Shown here: piece by piece, positions 20,969 through 31,329 of the stretch | Position numbering within the stretch: the stretch's first letter is position 1 | Layout: the number at the start of each line of letters is the position of its first letter | NCBI GenBank assembly: GCA_015179125.1 | Contig: WHVA01000032.1 | Location: 361,058-425,057 of the forward strand | DNA from: Gautieria morchelliformis | Taxonomy: Eukaryota > Basidiomycota > Agaricomycetes > Gomphales > Gomphaceae | DNA: 64,000 nt | Direction: 5' to 3' | Notes under the pieces: model-generated | Database searches by the model: none | The model's input: only the letters and a program-made list of their open reading frames with translations | What the model was told of the DNA's origin: nothing | Translations under genes and position numbers: made by a program

Positions 20969-23900
20969 TCAAACCGTTGACAGCCCGAGTTTGACGGCGA
21001 AATGCTTTACTTTCACGGACGGTAAGGCTTTAGTCAATGTATCGGCGACCATATCGTTGGTGGGACAGTACACAAGGCGAATCGCGCCCTGTTCAACAAT
21101 CCACCGTATGAAGTGAAAATGTACGTCGATATGCTTCGTACGCGCGTGATACTGATGGTCTTTTGCCAGTGCGATCGCTGATTTATTGTCGGAAAACAGG
21201 GTCGTGGGTGAAAGCTGAATGTTAAAGACCTGTTTTATGAGGGAACGAAGCCAGAGGGCTTCCTTCGCTGCGTGACTCGCGGCGACGTATTCACTTTCAG
21301 TCGTGGACAATGATATGATGTTTTGCCTTTTAGCACTCCAAGAGACTGCCCCTCCATGAATCATGAACGCGTAGCCAGAGATCGTGTGACGATCGTGGGC
21401 CATGCTGCCATCAGCGTCGGCATATCCTGTCAGGCCTCCATCTCCATGACCGAATGTTAACCACAGGTTAGCAGTTCCTTTTAGATACTGAAAGATCCTT
21501 TTGACAGTGTTCCAATGTGTAGGCCCGTATTTCGTCGAAAAACGCAACACGCATTGGACAGCGAACGCGATGTCAGGCCGAGTCCCGAGTGCGGCATACA
21601 TCAACGAGCCGACAGCTTCTTTATACGGCGTGTCACGCATCATAGCCCACTCGGCTGTAGTTTTGGGGGTCGAGGCCATGAACAGGAGCAGTCCGTGCTG
21701 CATAGGAGTAGACGCGGGCTTCAGCTCGTCGAAATTGAACCGGCGAAGGATTGAAACGATGTAGGATTGTTGGGAGAGATGAATGGTACAATGTTCCCTG
21801 TTTCGTTTTATTTCGATTCCCAACAACCAGTGTAATTCGCCCAGGTTCGTTATTTCGACATGGTCAGATATGCCTTTCTTGAAATCGCTGATCAGATTTA
21901 TTGATGATGCAGCGATGGTACAATCATCGACGTGGACCAATATGATGGCCAATTCCTGACCGTTCCGGCGAAAGAACACGGCCTGGTCAACATCACATCT
22001 GGTGAATTTGAGATGCTGCGTCATGATATCTACCAGTTTCTGATACCATCGCCTCCCTGACTGCTTGAGCCCGTATAGTGTCTTTTTCAGGTGACACACT
22101 TTTCCTGAGGAGTTGGGAGCGTGATAGCCAGGGGGCTGCGCCATATAAACTGTTTCCTTATCAGTGAGTTCACCATTCAAATATGCACCTTTGATATCTA
22201 TTTGATGTAACTCCATATCGTTTGCGGCGGCCAGGGCAAGTACAGTTTGGATTGAAGCCAGTTTGGCTACAGGGGCAAACGTGTCGAAGTAATCGACACC
22301 GGGCACCTGAGAAAAGCCTTGAGCAACAAGGCGTGCTTTATACCTAACCACGTTTCCCGCTGCATCCTTTTGGCACGGAACACCCATTTGGATCCGACAA
22401 TGTTCGTGTCTTTGGGTGGCTCGGTAAGTTCCCAAGTTCCTGATTGTTTGAGTAAGGCTAATTCTTCATGAATTGCGTTCTCCCACAGCTCCCAGTCAGG
22501 ATGACGTTTGGCCTCAGCTAAAGAACGGGGCTCGATTGCTTCAACCTCGCTAGTTTCAGCTACTAGTGCGTATTCATCATCGTTCACTGCTAACATCATC
22601 CAGTCGGCCATTCCTTCCCCCTCGTGAATTTCAGGAGATTTTTCAACGACGGTAGGCAGTTGGATTCCTGGAGTGATGGCAGGGTCAGATGAACGGTGAG
22701 TGGAGGTGCCGTGTCCATCTAGAATGTCTCAAATACGCTGACTTGGTTTTCGTACTCGTTTCATAGGGGCCTCATTTTCAGAGTCGGACGGGTTCGAGGT
22801 TTCAGCTGTGGGTGGTGGGTCAAGGGCAGGAGGTGCAGATGTTACAGCAGGTTTGTGTACTGCAGAGGAAGGTGTGTCAGTTGTCGTTTCGATAACTTGC
22901 CATTCCTCCCCCTCGAGATGAGAGGCTGACGCTGCGCCAGTGTCAAAGTAGACATTCCTTTCTACAGTGACACTTCGCTTTTCGGGCCAGTAGATCCGGA
23001 AACCTTTGCTTCTATCGTCGATGCCCATCCAGCGTCCCTCTGTCACACGGCCTCCTAATTTGTCGCCACCCTCAGTTCGCACCCACACCTTTTCCCCCCA
23101 CTCGCGCACACACAGTAAGTCAGGTTTGCTGCCGAATGCGGCTTCATAGGGTGTTTGACCGCTGACTGCTTTTGTCAAGGTCTGATTCATCAGCCACACG
23201 ACATGTCGTGCGGCCTCACCCCAAAGGAACCTTGGCAGCCCGCTTGCATGCAAGAGCGCGCGGACGCGTTCCACGATGGTACGGTTGCGGCGTTCAGCCA
23301 CGCCGTTGTGCTGTGGAGTGTCATGGATGGTAAGTTTTTGTGCAGTACCTTTGGACTTCAGATAAAGCACAAAATCTTTTCCCAGGTATTCACCGCCTCT
23401 ATCAGAATGCAAGGTTTTTATGCGTGCATTGAGCTGCGTATCGACCCAGCTGGCAATATTCTTTAAAAGCGCCAAAGGCCTCGTCTTTGGTACGCAGGAG
23501 GTAAAGGTGAGTGAGACGTGACATATCATCAGTGAAAGTGATATAATATCGCTTTCCAGCCCTGGTTTCGACTGGAGCAGGTCCCCACAGGTCGCTGTGT
23601 ACCTCGTCTCCAAAGGCAGAGGCACGACTGCCTTCTCTGACCTTTGGGACAGGTTTGCGAGTGGCCTTCGCATATACACATGACTCACAGAAGAAAGGTT
23701 CACCTGTCGGTGACAAGTCGAGCCTTATCCCTGTAACAAAGCCCTTAGCGACAAGTTTCTTGGCTGTCTCAGGTGAGATGTGACCCATGCGACGGTGAAA
23801 CTGATCAAGTGTTAGCACCTCAACAGCAGAATTTGCTGTATCGGCATCATGTGTGACCCGATATAAGCCATGGCCAGATCTCTGTATCTGGCCAATCTGC

Positions 23901-25390
23901 GTCCCATCACTCGTCTTCATGATACACTTCCCATCGCCAAACGTGACAGAGAGTCCAGTTTGATCAAGGCGTCCGACAGAGACAAGCGTATAACCGACTT
24001 CAGGTGAATAGAGCACCTCAGTGAGTCGTAACTGAGAGATATTGGCACCATTAGGTATATCGATTACCATCTCTCCTGTTCCAACCGCGTTGAAACTTTG
24101 CTTGTTAGCTGCTTGAAAAGTCTTCGGAGGGGTCGCAGTAAAGTTTGTGACTGCATCGCAATAGGGAGTGATGTGCCAAGTACATCCAGAGTCATAGACT
24201 TCCATGCGAAGTGAGTTTGTTGGTTTTTTAGGGTTTGCGCTAACGGCATATGCATCTTCCAGTTGCTCAGCAACTGGAAGTTCATCATGCTCGACGAGCA
24301 AAGCACTATCGCTTTCGTCCATCAGAATCGATGTGTCGGTGGGTTCATCATCGACTAGCGCGTCTTCTACCTCTGAAAACCAATCTTCATCATCCACTGC
24401 ATCACATTCTGCATCATCTGAATCAGAATCAGGGTCTGATGCATATATCAGTGGTGGCATCGCAGCATCGTCATCGTCCGAGTCGACTGCAAGGAAGGCG
24501 GCCTTGCTTTCATAGTCAGACTCGACAGCGGCATTGGCAGAGCCGCTATTGCTCGGTGAGTGGTGTTTTTTGTTATCAGCAACCTTGGCAGGCTTAGGAC
24601 ACTTATTTCTGTAGTGTCCTTTGTCGCCACAGTTCCAGCAAGCTCCCTTGGGTTTGTGCTCTTGTTTCTTTCCTTTCCCATTTCCTGATACAAACATAGC
24701 TTCGTCTTTGTCCTCGGCCTTTCCGCTAGCATGGCCAGGGCGACGTGACTTGTGAGCTGCATGTTGTTCATATTCCTCAGAAATTAACGTGATGAGCTCA
24801 TCTGGGTCGACAGTCTTGCTCGTACTGTATAGTTTGGCGCCTGCGAGTAGGTTGGATGCGAAAGCTGACAGGTGAGGTGGGAGGGATTTTATGATAGTAG
24901 AGCGGTAATCCTTTTCTTCGATGTCTACTCCAAACGTTGCTAACTCTTCCCTTTTGACACGTAGGCCATCAAGAAATTCTCGGACGTTTCCTTTGTTGGG
25001 GCACCTTGACTCCATGAAGTGAGAGCGCAAGTCAGCTTGCGCAAACGCTCCCTTCGATGAGAATTCAGTCACGATGAGGTCCCATCGATCTTTGAGCGAA
25101 GTTTTGCCATGTATGCGAATGAGGGTCGAGTCGGGGATTCGATGAGTGAGCAGAGCTTTTGCCGTTCTATTCTCTTTGGTCCACTGAGCTAGGGCTTCTT
25201 CTTCTCCAGTGACTGGTGGTGTACTGACAGCCGGCTGGGTGCACGAGCCGTTGAAGTGCCCCCATAGACCCTTCGCTTCAACAGCGTCTTGGAAGCGCAT
25301 GGAGAAGGCCGTCCAATTTAGGCCGTTAGGCAGGAGTTTAGGGACAGATGAGGGGAGAAGATCAGTGGTGGTAAGAGCTGTAGCAGACAT
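20969..25390 (-). pseudogene. Copia Gag-Pol, inactivated
   Basis: Starts MSATALTTTDLLPSS at 25390; zinc knuckle CWNCGDKGHYRNKCP; protease region with DSGCTWHI; GAG-pre-integrase HRRMGHISPETAKKL with CESCVYAKATRK; integrase core with LHSDRGGEYLG and TPQHNGVAERRNRTI; RT with FDTFAPVAKL, KGAYLNG and VHVDDC; RNase H with GYADADGSMA and STTESEYVA. A frameshift near 23470 splits the integrase, a CGA-to-TGA change stops it at 22729-22731 (PSQRI, stop, DILDG), and a frameshift near 22365 interrupts VFRAKKDAAGN at the RT start. Confidence 0.95.
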
Positions 25391-25442
25391 AATGCAAGGG
25401 AGTGGCGGGGAGCAAGATTTTGGTGAGCGGGGCCCAATAACC

Positions 25443-25700
25443 TATAATAATAACTATACGATGACAAGTTAACTCAGTGTTTGTACGGTGTCAAACCACT
25501 ATGTTATAGTTACCTATACGACGACAAGTTAACTGTAGCATACAGGTGAGTGAAATACAATACGAGGGATCGAATAGAGTCTTACCTCAGTGTTTGTACG
25601 GTGTCAAACCACTGAGGGAGACTTTACATGACAGTAGCTACTTATATAATTTCACGAGAACAATAAGGGGCTTCGGGCGCTGCGGTTTGCAACTCCAACA
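25443..25700 (-). repeat. Copia 5' LTR with 81-bp deletion
   Basis: 258 bp; equals the 3' LTR except that the stretch between CAATAAG and GGGGCTTCGGG is missing. Confidence 0.85.
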
Positions 25701-25757
25701 CTTCGCCAGTTTGCCGCTTGAGTGTAGAGCATCTGCCTAGGTTGCCCTTACACTCTG

Positions 25758-26102
25758 ACTCTCCGCCTTTGCCTTCCACCTTCCAACTTAATTTCTGACC
25801 TTCGACTTGCTCAATACTTTCCGACTTCCGACTTCTGATCTGAAATACTTAGGACGATAGTTCATTGGGGGTGCAACACATAAGTTGAAGCTGCTGTCCT
25901 TTCCAGTTCTGACTTCCAGGATTTGCGATATGTAACATGGGCACAGTACTTGAGATGCGTGTTGGAGTTCCTATCCTTTTCCTCAGTCTATCACATACAC
26001 CTGTCACTGAGGTAAATGATCTCACACCGTTGCTTTTACACACATGTATTGATACACCTGTACCTAGATCTGACCTCCTGGTACAGATTCCTACATTTTT
26101 CC
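25758..26102. other. Spacer between the LTR and R3
   Basis: Begins with C/T-rich TTCCGACTTC-like words that resemble the Gypsy LTR start, possibly another decayed LTR; otherwise nothing recognised. Confidence 0.35.
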
Positions 26103-28965
26103 CCTGTATAAGTGACTGATTCATACTCAGTACCCCACTATCTTTTCCATATGGCACATTTCCCACATCCATGTTGTCTTATCACGTGAGACAAATCATT
26201 GCTTATGTTGTAAGTAAGTGTAACCATTTTACATTATTTGGCCAGTCTCCCACATTATATCATGTTGAGACATTCGAGCAACGTAACAATTGCCCCAAGA
26301 GCAAGAAGTCCACTTGATAATTCTACTTTATCACCGACATGAGTTACTTGGTCCTTACAGACTTCTAGGCCACTACGATGTTTCTGCGTGCTTGTGCCAT
26401 ACAACAGCCGCTTGCCCCGCCGGACCAGGCATGACCTAAATCGCGGGTGCCAGGAACGGTCTGGACGGGACTTGCAATGCAAGCAAGCATCACCGCGCGC
26501 GGGAACAGGATGCAGTGGATCACGCGCACAGCAAAATGCAACGCCGACGCGGATAGTTTTTGTGCATTTCGACCGCCCTTGTTGTTGATGTCTTCGGAGT
26601 AAGCTGCCGCCGTTGAGAGCCACTATTGCTAGTGAGGCAGTGTCGCTCGCCATTCCCATTCTAGGATGCGATAAAGCTTAAGGGGTGATTCCCATGTAAT
26701 TGTGTATCTCCCGTTATGTCGTCTGGCAGTGTGGAAGACATCATCGTCCTTGGAGGGCAGTTGTAAGTTTTTCAATCAATCGTCCTTATCATAACATCCT
26801 TGCCTTGGAATGATAGACAGGCTACGAAAGCAAGTATCCTCCCAAGGGACCAGTCATATAACTTCTCTGACTGTGAGATCAGTATTACCTTGTTTCAAGC
26901 CTGGCCCTTCTGTTCTATGAGCATCTCCTCACACTTGGAGATGAAGTACGTCTGTATTTTTCAAGACCAGCGACATTCTCACGACAACTTTTAGGTTCGA
27001 TACATTTGGTCCAACAGAATATCTTTAGGTAAACCACTTAATTCAGCCTCGCGAGACAAACATGGCTCTAAATCATGCCGCAGCTGGTTTTCTGTTTTTC
27101 GTCGTGAGCTCTTTAATTCTTTGGACGATCTCAATAGTGATGTCCAGCAGACCAGATATTTCGTCCCAATCTGCTTGTCAGCGATAACAGCTGGTACGTT
27201 ATTTTTTATTTATTGATATACCGTCATGGATCTTTTACCTAGTGCTTTAGCGGCCACAACAAAGTGGGGTGACGCCGTATGTCTGGTTCCCATTGGCAGT
27301 TTGTGTTTCTAATTATGTTCTAGGTGTGAGCTATCTAGGCTGCCGACTTCCCTTGCTCGCTATTAATGCTCTATCTCAAGTTGCAAAACAGTAGGCCCTT
27401 TAGAGCTTGCGTTTTTCACCGTGGTTGGTATCGCATCCGGCATTCTACTCCTTCTACGGTTAGTTATCACCCTTGATTCATGCGTCATACAGAAGTATTG
27501 ACGATTTCAACAACAGTGTATATGCGTTGTACAATCGTAACAAATGGATCCTGTGTTACTTGGGTTTAGTCATTCTCACTCAATTTGCTGTTTGCATTTT
27601 GATTTCCGCATTTTCGGATCGCGGACGTAGGTTTCGAGTGACATTTTGTAAAAGGATCACCTCTAACCCGATTCTCAGTATTGCCCATGCCGCCAATTGA
27701 CCTCCCTGTCTTTCAAGGTGAAAAGCGCTGACACCTACGTGTTGCATCACTGCAACTCATGTTTATTTTATTCCTCACTTCTGCAAGGCTGCCTGTATCC
27801 TCCTCCTTCCAGACTGTGTGTTCCCATAGGTGTTATCATCAATATTTGGTCTTATCTAACGATTTCACAGTAAAAAACTAACACTTGCTCCCGTCATCCT
27901 GGAACTAACGTATGATGTCTCCATAATTGGCCTAATCATGGCGAAGGGTTGGAAAGACAGGTCTCTCAATGGACTGAGGGGTCGGGGCGGGATCTTACGG
28001 ATCATCGTTAAGGACGGTACCATCTACTTCCTGTAAGTCGTGCGCCATATTCTTCAATAACGTGCTGCGAGCACATTTAAGTGTTATATTTTCCACCATG
28101 TTCATCTGGTTATGTGTGAAGCTTTTCGCACCGGTGAGTGTGTTAGCTTAAGGATGGGTCTAGAGTGATGAACTTTGAAGATATATCAGGTTGGACTCAA
28201 GTTTGTAAATGGCTAGTAAGTCCCTGTGGTCACTTCCTGGATCAATGATGTTATTAATTTTATTCTCACACGTCACAATATTCAATTACAGCCCATCAGA
28301 TGTGTAGGCTTCTCAATATTCAGCTTCCGCTCTTGTGACTGATGGTTTCTGCTAACAGTCTGGTTTCAATTATGATCAATCGCTTGACAATCCACCTGCA
28401 TCGCTCCGTGAAGAGTAGCCACCGAACGTCCCTCACCCCTAGCGCGGTACAGCTCCCATTTCTCCCCACCTGGATGATCAACGATCATAGCAGCAGCAGC
28501 GACATTAATTCATAAGGCGTTAGGCGGTGATATGTGATGTGGGCGACCTGGCTTTTTCCCATAAATCCCAGGAAATCGAGCTGGTAGAAACTTCATCGAA
28601 TCCTCGAGAGGTTGAGTTCAATTCGCAGCTTTGATTCCTTATGATTGTTTGTTAGACGCCATTTGAGCATACGACGAAACTTGACGCATTTATTTATACA
28701 TATTGTAACGCATTTATACATCTTGTTCATCTCCAGGATGGGACGACAAACGACACAATTAACCATGGATGGGAACGAACTTCGAATCGAATTCCGAACC
28801 GAGATTAGGGAGCGCTATTAGGACCCTTTTGATGGTATGTCATTCCTCATGAGAAACTGGAGAAGAACAGACTGTCCAAGTGTAGCCAGTGTCTGAGCAG
28901 GCCGGGTCTGATCATGGCAAGGATCATCTAGCCATCTAGCCATCTAGGGTGTGCATCTATCATGT
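26103..28965 (+). repeat. Segmental repeat copy R3
   Basis: Third copy of the R1 block, from CCTGTATAAGTGA to the CTAGCCATCTAGCCATCTAG tail, without the Kre9-like exon fragment. It keeps the tail missing from R2. Confidence 0.8.
26716..28515 (+). pseudogene. DUF6533-type gene copy 3 (R3), probably broken
   Basis: Same exon order as in R1: MSSGSVEDIIVLGGQL start, VYALYNRNKWIL near 27520, ELTYDVSIIGLIMAKGW near 27900, and a stop at 28513-28515 (SSSDINS). It shares with copy 2 the 2-nt longer exon before ATGGCT (about 27053), which shifts the frame. The shared change suggests R2 and R3 are closer to each other than to R1. Confidence 0.55.
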
Positions 28966-29978
28966 ACGAGCTTCTCCCTCCCGGCGAGGCGGTTTCCATG
29001 ACATCTATAGCAGGAATAGAAGACCTACAGACAGACGGGCGTGAATACATTTTGCCATGCCCCGGCTTCTGAGGAAGAGAACCGGTCTCGCCGCCCAGGT
29101 AAGGAGATGAAAAAGCAAGTATCTCGCATCACGTGACCGAGAACTCCTTTTTATCAACCATAATCGGAAAACGCTGGCTAGGTTAAACGAAGGACGCGCG
29201 CCCACACGTACTGTTGCTGTATATGATGGCTCCAAGACAAAAAGGCGAGCAGCGTGCACCGCACCGCAATGTCCCGAGATAGCGTCCTTCTCGGAACTTC
29301 CTGCTCCCAAACGGACGTGGGTGGTATGATTATGCATTATTGTTGCTTGCATTTAGGTGTGCGGTGTACGTCGCTTGCCTCGGTTCATTCACGAGTCGCC
29401 TTTTTCCTTGGCTCTCGTGGCGTCCAAATGGCTGTTCCAAGCATCAAAGCATATCGTAAGTGCCGTGATCAGCGCCTGCGCCGCACCGCATCGGGTCGTG
29501 GCACTGGCGCGTGCGCGGCTTGATCAGCTGGCAGGACAACAACAACAAGGCCAAGGATAGCCAAAGAATCTTCCTCTCTTCCCGTCCCTCCCATCCCGTG
29601 CAATAGGAAATCCCTAATAGCGGCATCGCTCTTCATATCGCGATCCGCCCTTTTCTAATACTACAATAACAGCAACAGCTCGCTGGATTCACTTAAAGGC
29701 TTTCCCCATATTAAAGTATTGTACGTCCTTCATATTTCATATAAAGCCCCGACTGATCGTCACGCCCTCATCAGACCAAATCCTTCTTATAAAGACGGTG
29801 CTCTGTCTCTGTCTCTGTCTCTGTCTCTGCGGTCCTCGTGCATCGCCGTTGTCTTCATTTCATCTTAAACACCCTCGCATTCGTCTTCTGACTTGAACGA
29901 CTCCCGAGTCCGAGTCCGAGTCCCACCCACCCAACCCAATCTAATCTAACCCATCACCGACTCTTGTCGTCGCCGAGC
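28966..29978. other. Intergenic, CT-rich promoter side of zinc-finger gene
   Basis: No supported coding region. The last 200 bp are CT-rich, with a CTCTGT microsatellite (29801-29829) and three GAGTCC units (29906-29923), typical of a basidiomycete 5' leader. Confidence 0.5.
29801..29829 (+). repeat. CTCTGT microsatellite
   Basis: Nearly five head-to-tail CTCTGT units about 150 bp before the zinc-finger start codon. Confidence 0.85.
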
Positions 29979-30246
29979 ATGTACGCTGTACCCCGAAAAT
30001 TCTTCATGTCCAAGAACATCATGATGGGCCAAGGACGCAAGGATAAGTGAGTACGCCCTTGGTCTCGGTGATACCTTGGCGCGCGTCCTGATCTCCCGCT
30101 CCAGCTTCGTCAAGCCCGCCGTCCAGTGCCAGTACTGCCAGGCGCACTTCTTCGATAAGAGTGCCTTAAAACAGCATAAAGACCATTGCGAGCCCCGCCG
30201 GCAGTGGTGGCTGAGGTACAGCGAAGAGCTGCCCGGGCGGTTGTAG
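29979..30246 (+). CDS. Small zinc-finger protein, 69 aa
   Basis: Model: join(29979..30046, 30105..30246). Exon 1 encodes MYAVPRKFFMSKNIMMGQG and RKD; a 58-bp GT-AG intron follows; exon 2 encodes one finger, CQYCQAHFFDKSALKQHKDHC, that is C-x2-C-x12-H-x3-C (C2HC form of the classical finger), then a basic/aromatic tail ending ELPGRL. Very short for a zinc-finger regulator and with a single finger, so DNA binding is not assured; a protein or RNA contact is equally possible. The whole gene and its 3' flank were duplicated directly downstream, where the copy is broken. Confidence 0.65.
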
Positions 30247-30467
30247 GGAGCTGGTGTTTTGTGCACGGGGTGTTGTTTGTGTCGATCGATCGATTCTGGC
30301 GCGCGGGGTGCATTCGTTTTAATTTCGCATTCGCTTCAATTTTGTCTCCGACTATCTAAGTACAGCATATTTCCTCTCTTCGCAACTGTAGCTACGGTCC
30401 AGCTCGGGTCTGGACCACACATGGAAGATGAACTATTCTAAATCCATTTATACTATTATTGCAGAGC
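30247..30467. other. 3' flank of zinc-finger gene, duplicated
   Basis: Contains GTCGATCGATCGATTC and GGCGCGCGGGGTGCATTCG words that recur at 31060-31110 after the broken copy. Confidence 0.6.
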
Positions 30468-31205
30468 CGTACGATACGCTGTGCCCCGAAAAATTCTTCA
30501 TGTCCAAGAACATCATGATGGGTCAAGGACGCAAGGATAAGTGAGTCGTGCACGACCTTGGTCTCGGCGATATCTTGGCACTCGTCCTGACTGATCTCCC
30601 GCTCCAGCTTCGTCCAGCCCGCCGTGCAGTGCCAGTATATATTATATTGCCAGGTGCACTTCTTCGATAAGAGCGTGACAGAAAAAAAAAACCCCCCGCG
30701 TACTTACCTACTGATCATTTCTTGCACGACGTCTTCCTCCCCAATGAAAGGCATCATCCTCAGGATCTCAGCACCCATCCGCCGCAACAGTTGAGCGCCA
30801 GCTTCGCCTTCTTGCCCCCTGGCAGCCGGGGGCGCCACTCCTCTCGGAGGTCCTCGTAGTCTAGTCAGGATGCCCCTCCTTGAGGTTGGAGAAAATGAAC
30901 ATTGAAGGGGTCCGGGTCTTCAGCATCTTCAGGCGCGAAGCCAGGCGGGAGGCCCATTATACATTATAAAGGCTGCGAAGCTGAAAGTGTGCGGTGAACA
31001 TCGTATAGCCCCGGGCGGTTGTAGGGAGCTGGTGCTTCGTTTCGTGCACGGGGTGTACATTGTTGGTGTCGATCGATCGATTCCGATTCTGGCGCGCGGG
31101 GTGCATTCGTTTCAATTTCGCATTCGCTTCAATTCTGTCTCCGTACGGACCCAACATGGAAGAAATGACTATTCTAAATCCATTTATACTATTATTGCAA
31201 GAGCC
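30468..31205 (+). pseudogene. Broken tandem copy of the zinc-finger gene with an insert
   Basis: The start ATG is lost, an extra A in the CCCCGAAAAATTC run shifts the frame, and TATATTATATTG-type sequence is added inside the finger. The copy stops at about 30675 and resumes at about 31010 with CCCGGGCGGTTGTAGGGAGC, the old gene end. Between lies about 335 bp of foreign sequence. Confidence 0.7.
30676..31010 (-). other. Insert inside the zinc-finger pseudogene, possible gene fragment
   Basis: Bounded on the left by poly-A/poly-C (AAAAAAAAAACCCCCC). On the minus strand it reads through codons such as LLRRMGAEILRMMPFIGEED followed by a GTAAGT-like donor, and a second frame gives MGLPPGFAPEDAEDPDPF, so it resembles a piece of an intron-bearing gene. 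Source not recognised. Confidence 0.4.
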
Positions 31206-31329
31206 GCACCAACCCATCCGTGCCGTGCCGAAAAAAAAAAAAAAATCGTCAAAAGCATCGTCGTTGTCATGATTACTACAAACTAGATTTACAACCGGCC
31301 GAGGTGAGGGATTACACTAATGGCCCGGT

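Larger units (their letters stand above)
20623..25700 (-). mobile_element. Decayed Ty1/Copia retrotransposon
   Basis: Minus-strand element with LTRs at 25443-25700 (5') and 20623-20961 (3'); they match closely but the 5' LTR lacks 81 bp. LTRs start TGTTGGAGTT on the minus strand after a GAGGGGGAG purine tract; the element is inserted in an older LTR with near-duplicate flanks CTTCA/CTTCG. The coding region is broken by two frameshifts and one stop. Confidence 0.9.
20267..25752 (+). mobile_element. Diverged solo LTR split by a Copia element
   Basis: Left part 20267-20622 begins TGTCAGGGGAACACC and carries the family word TTTTCTCTTTGGAT; right part 25701-25752 ends GGTTGCCCTTACA. Flanks are a 5-bp CTCTG duplication (20262-20266 and 25753-25757), so both parts belong to one LTR. 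The left part holds an array of TTATCGCA/TTATCACA words. Confidence 0.85.
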
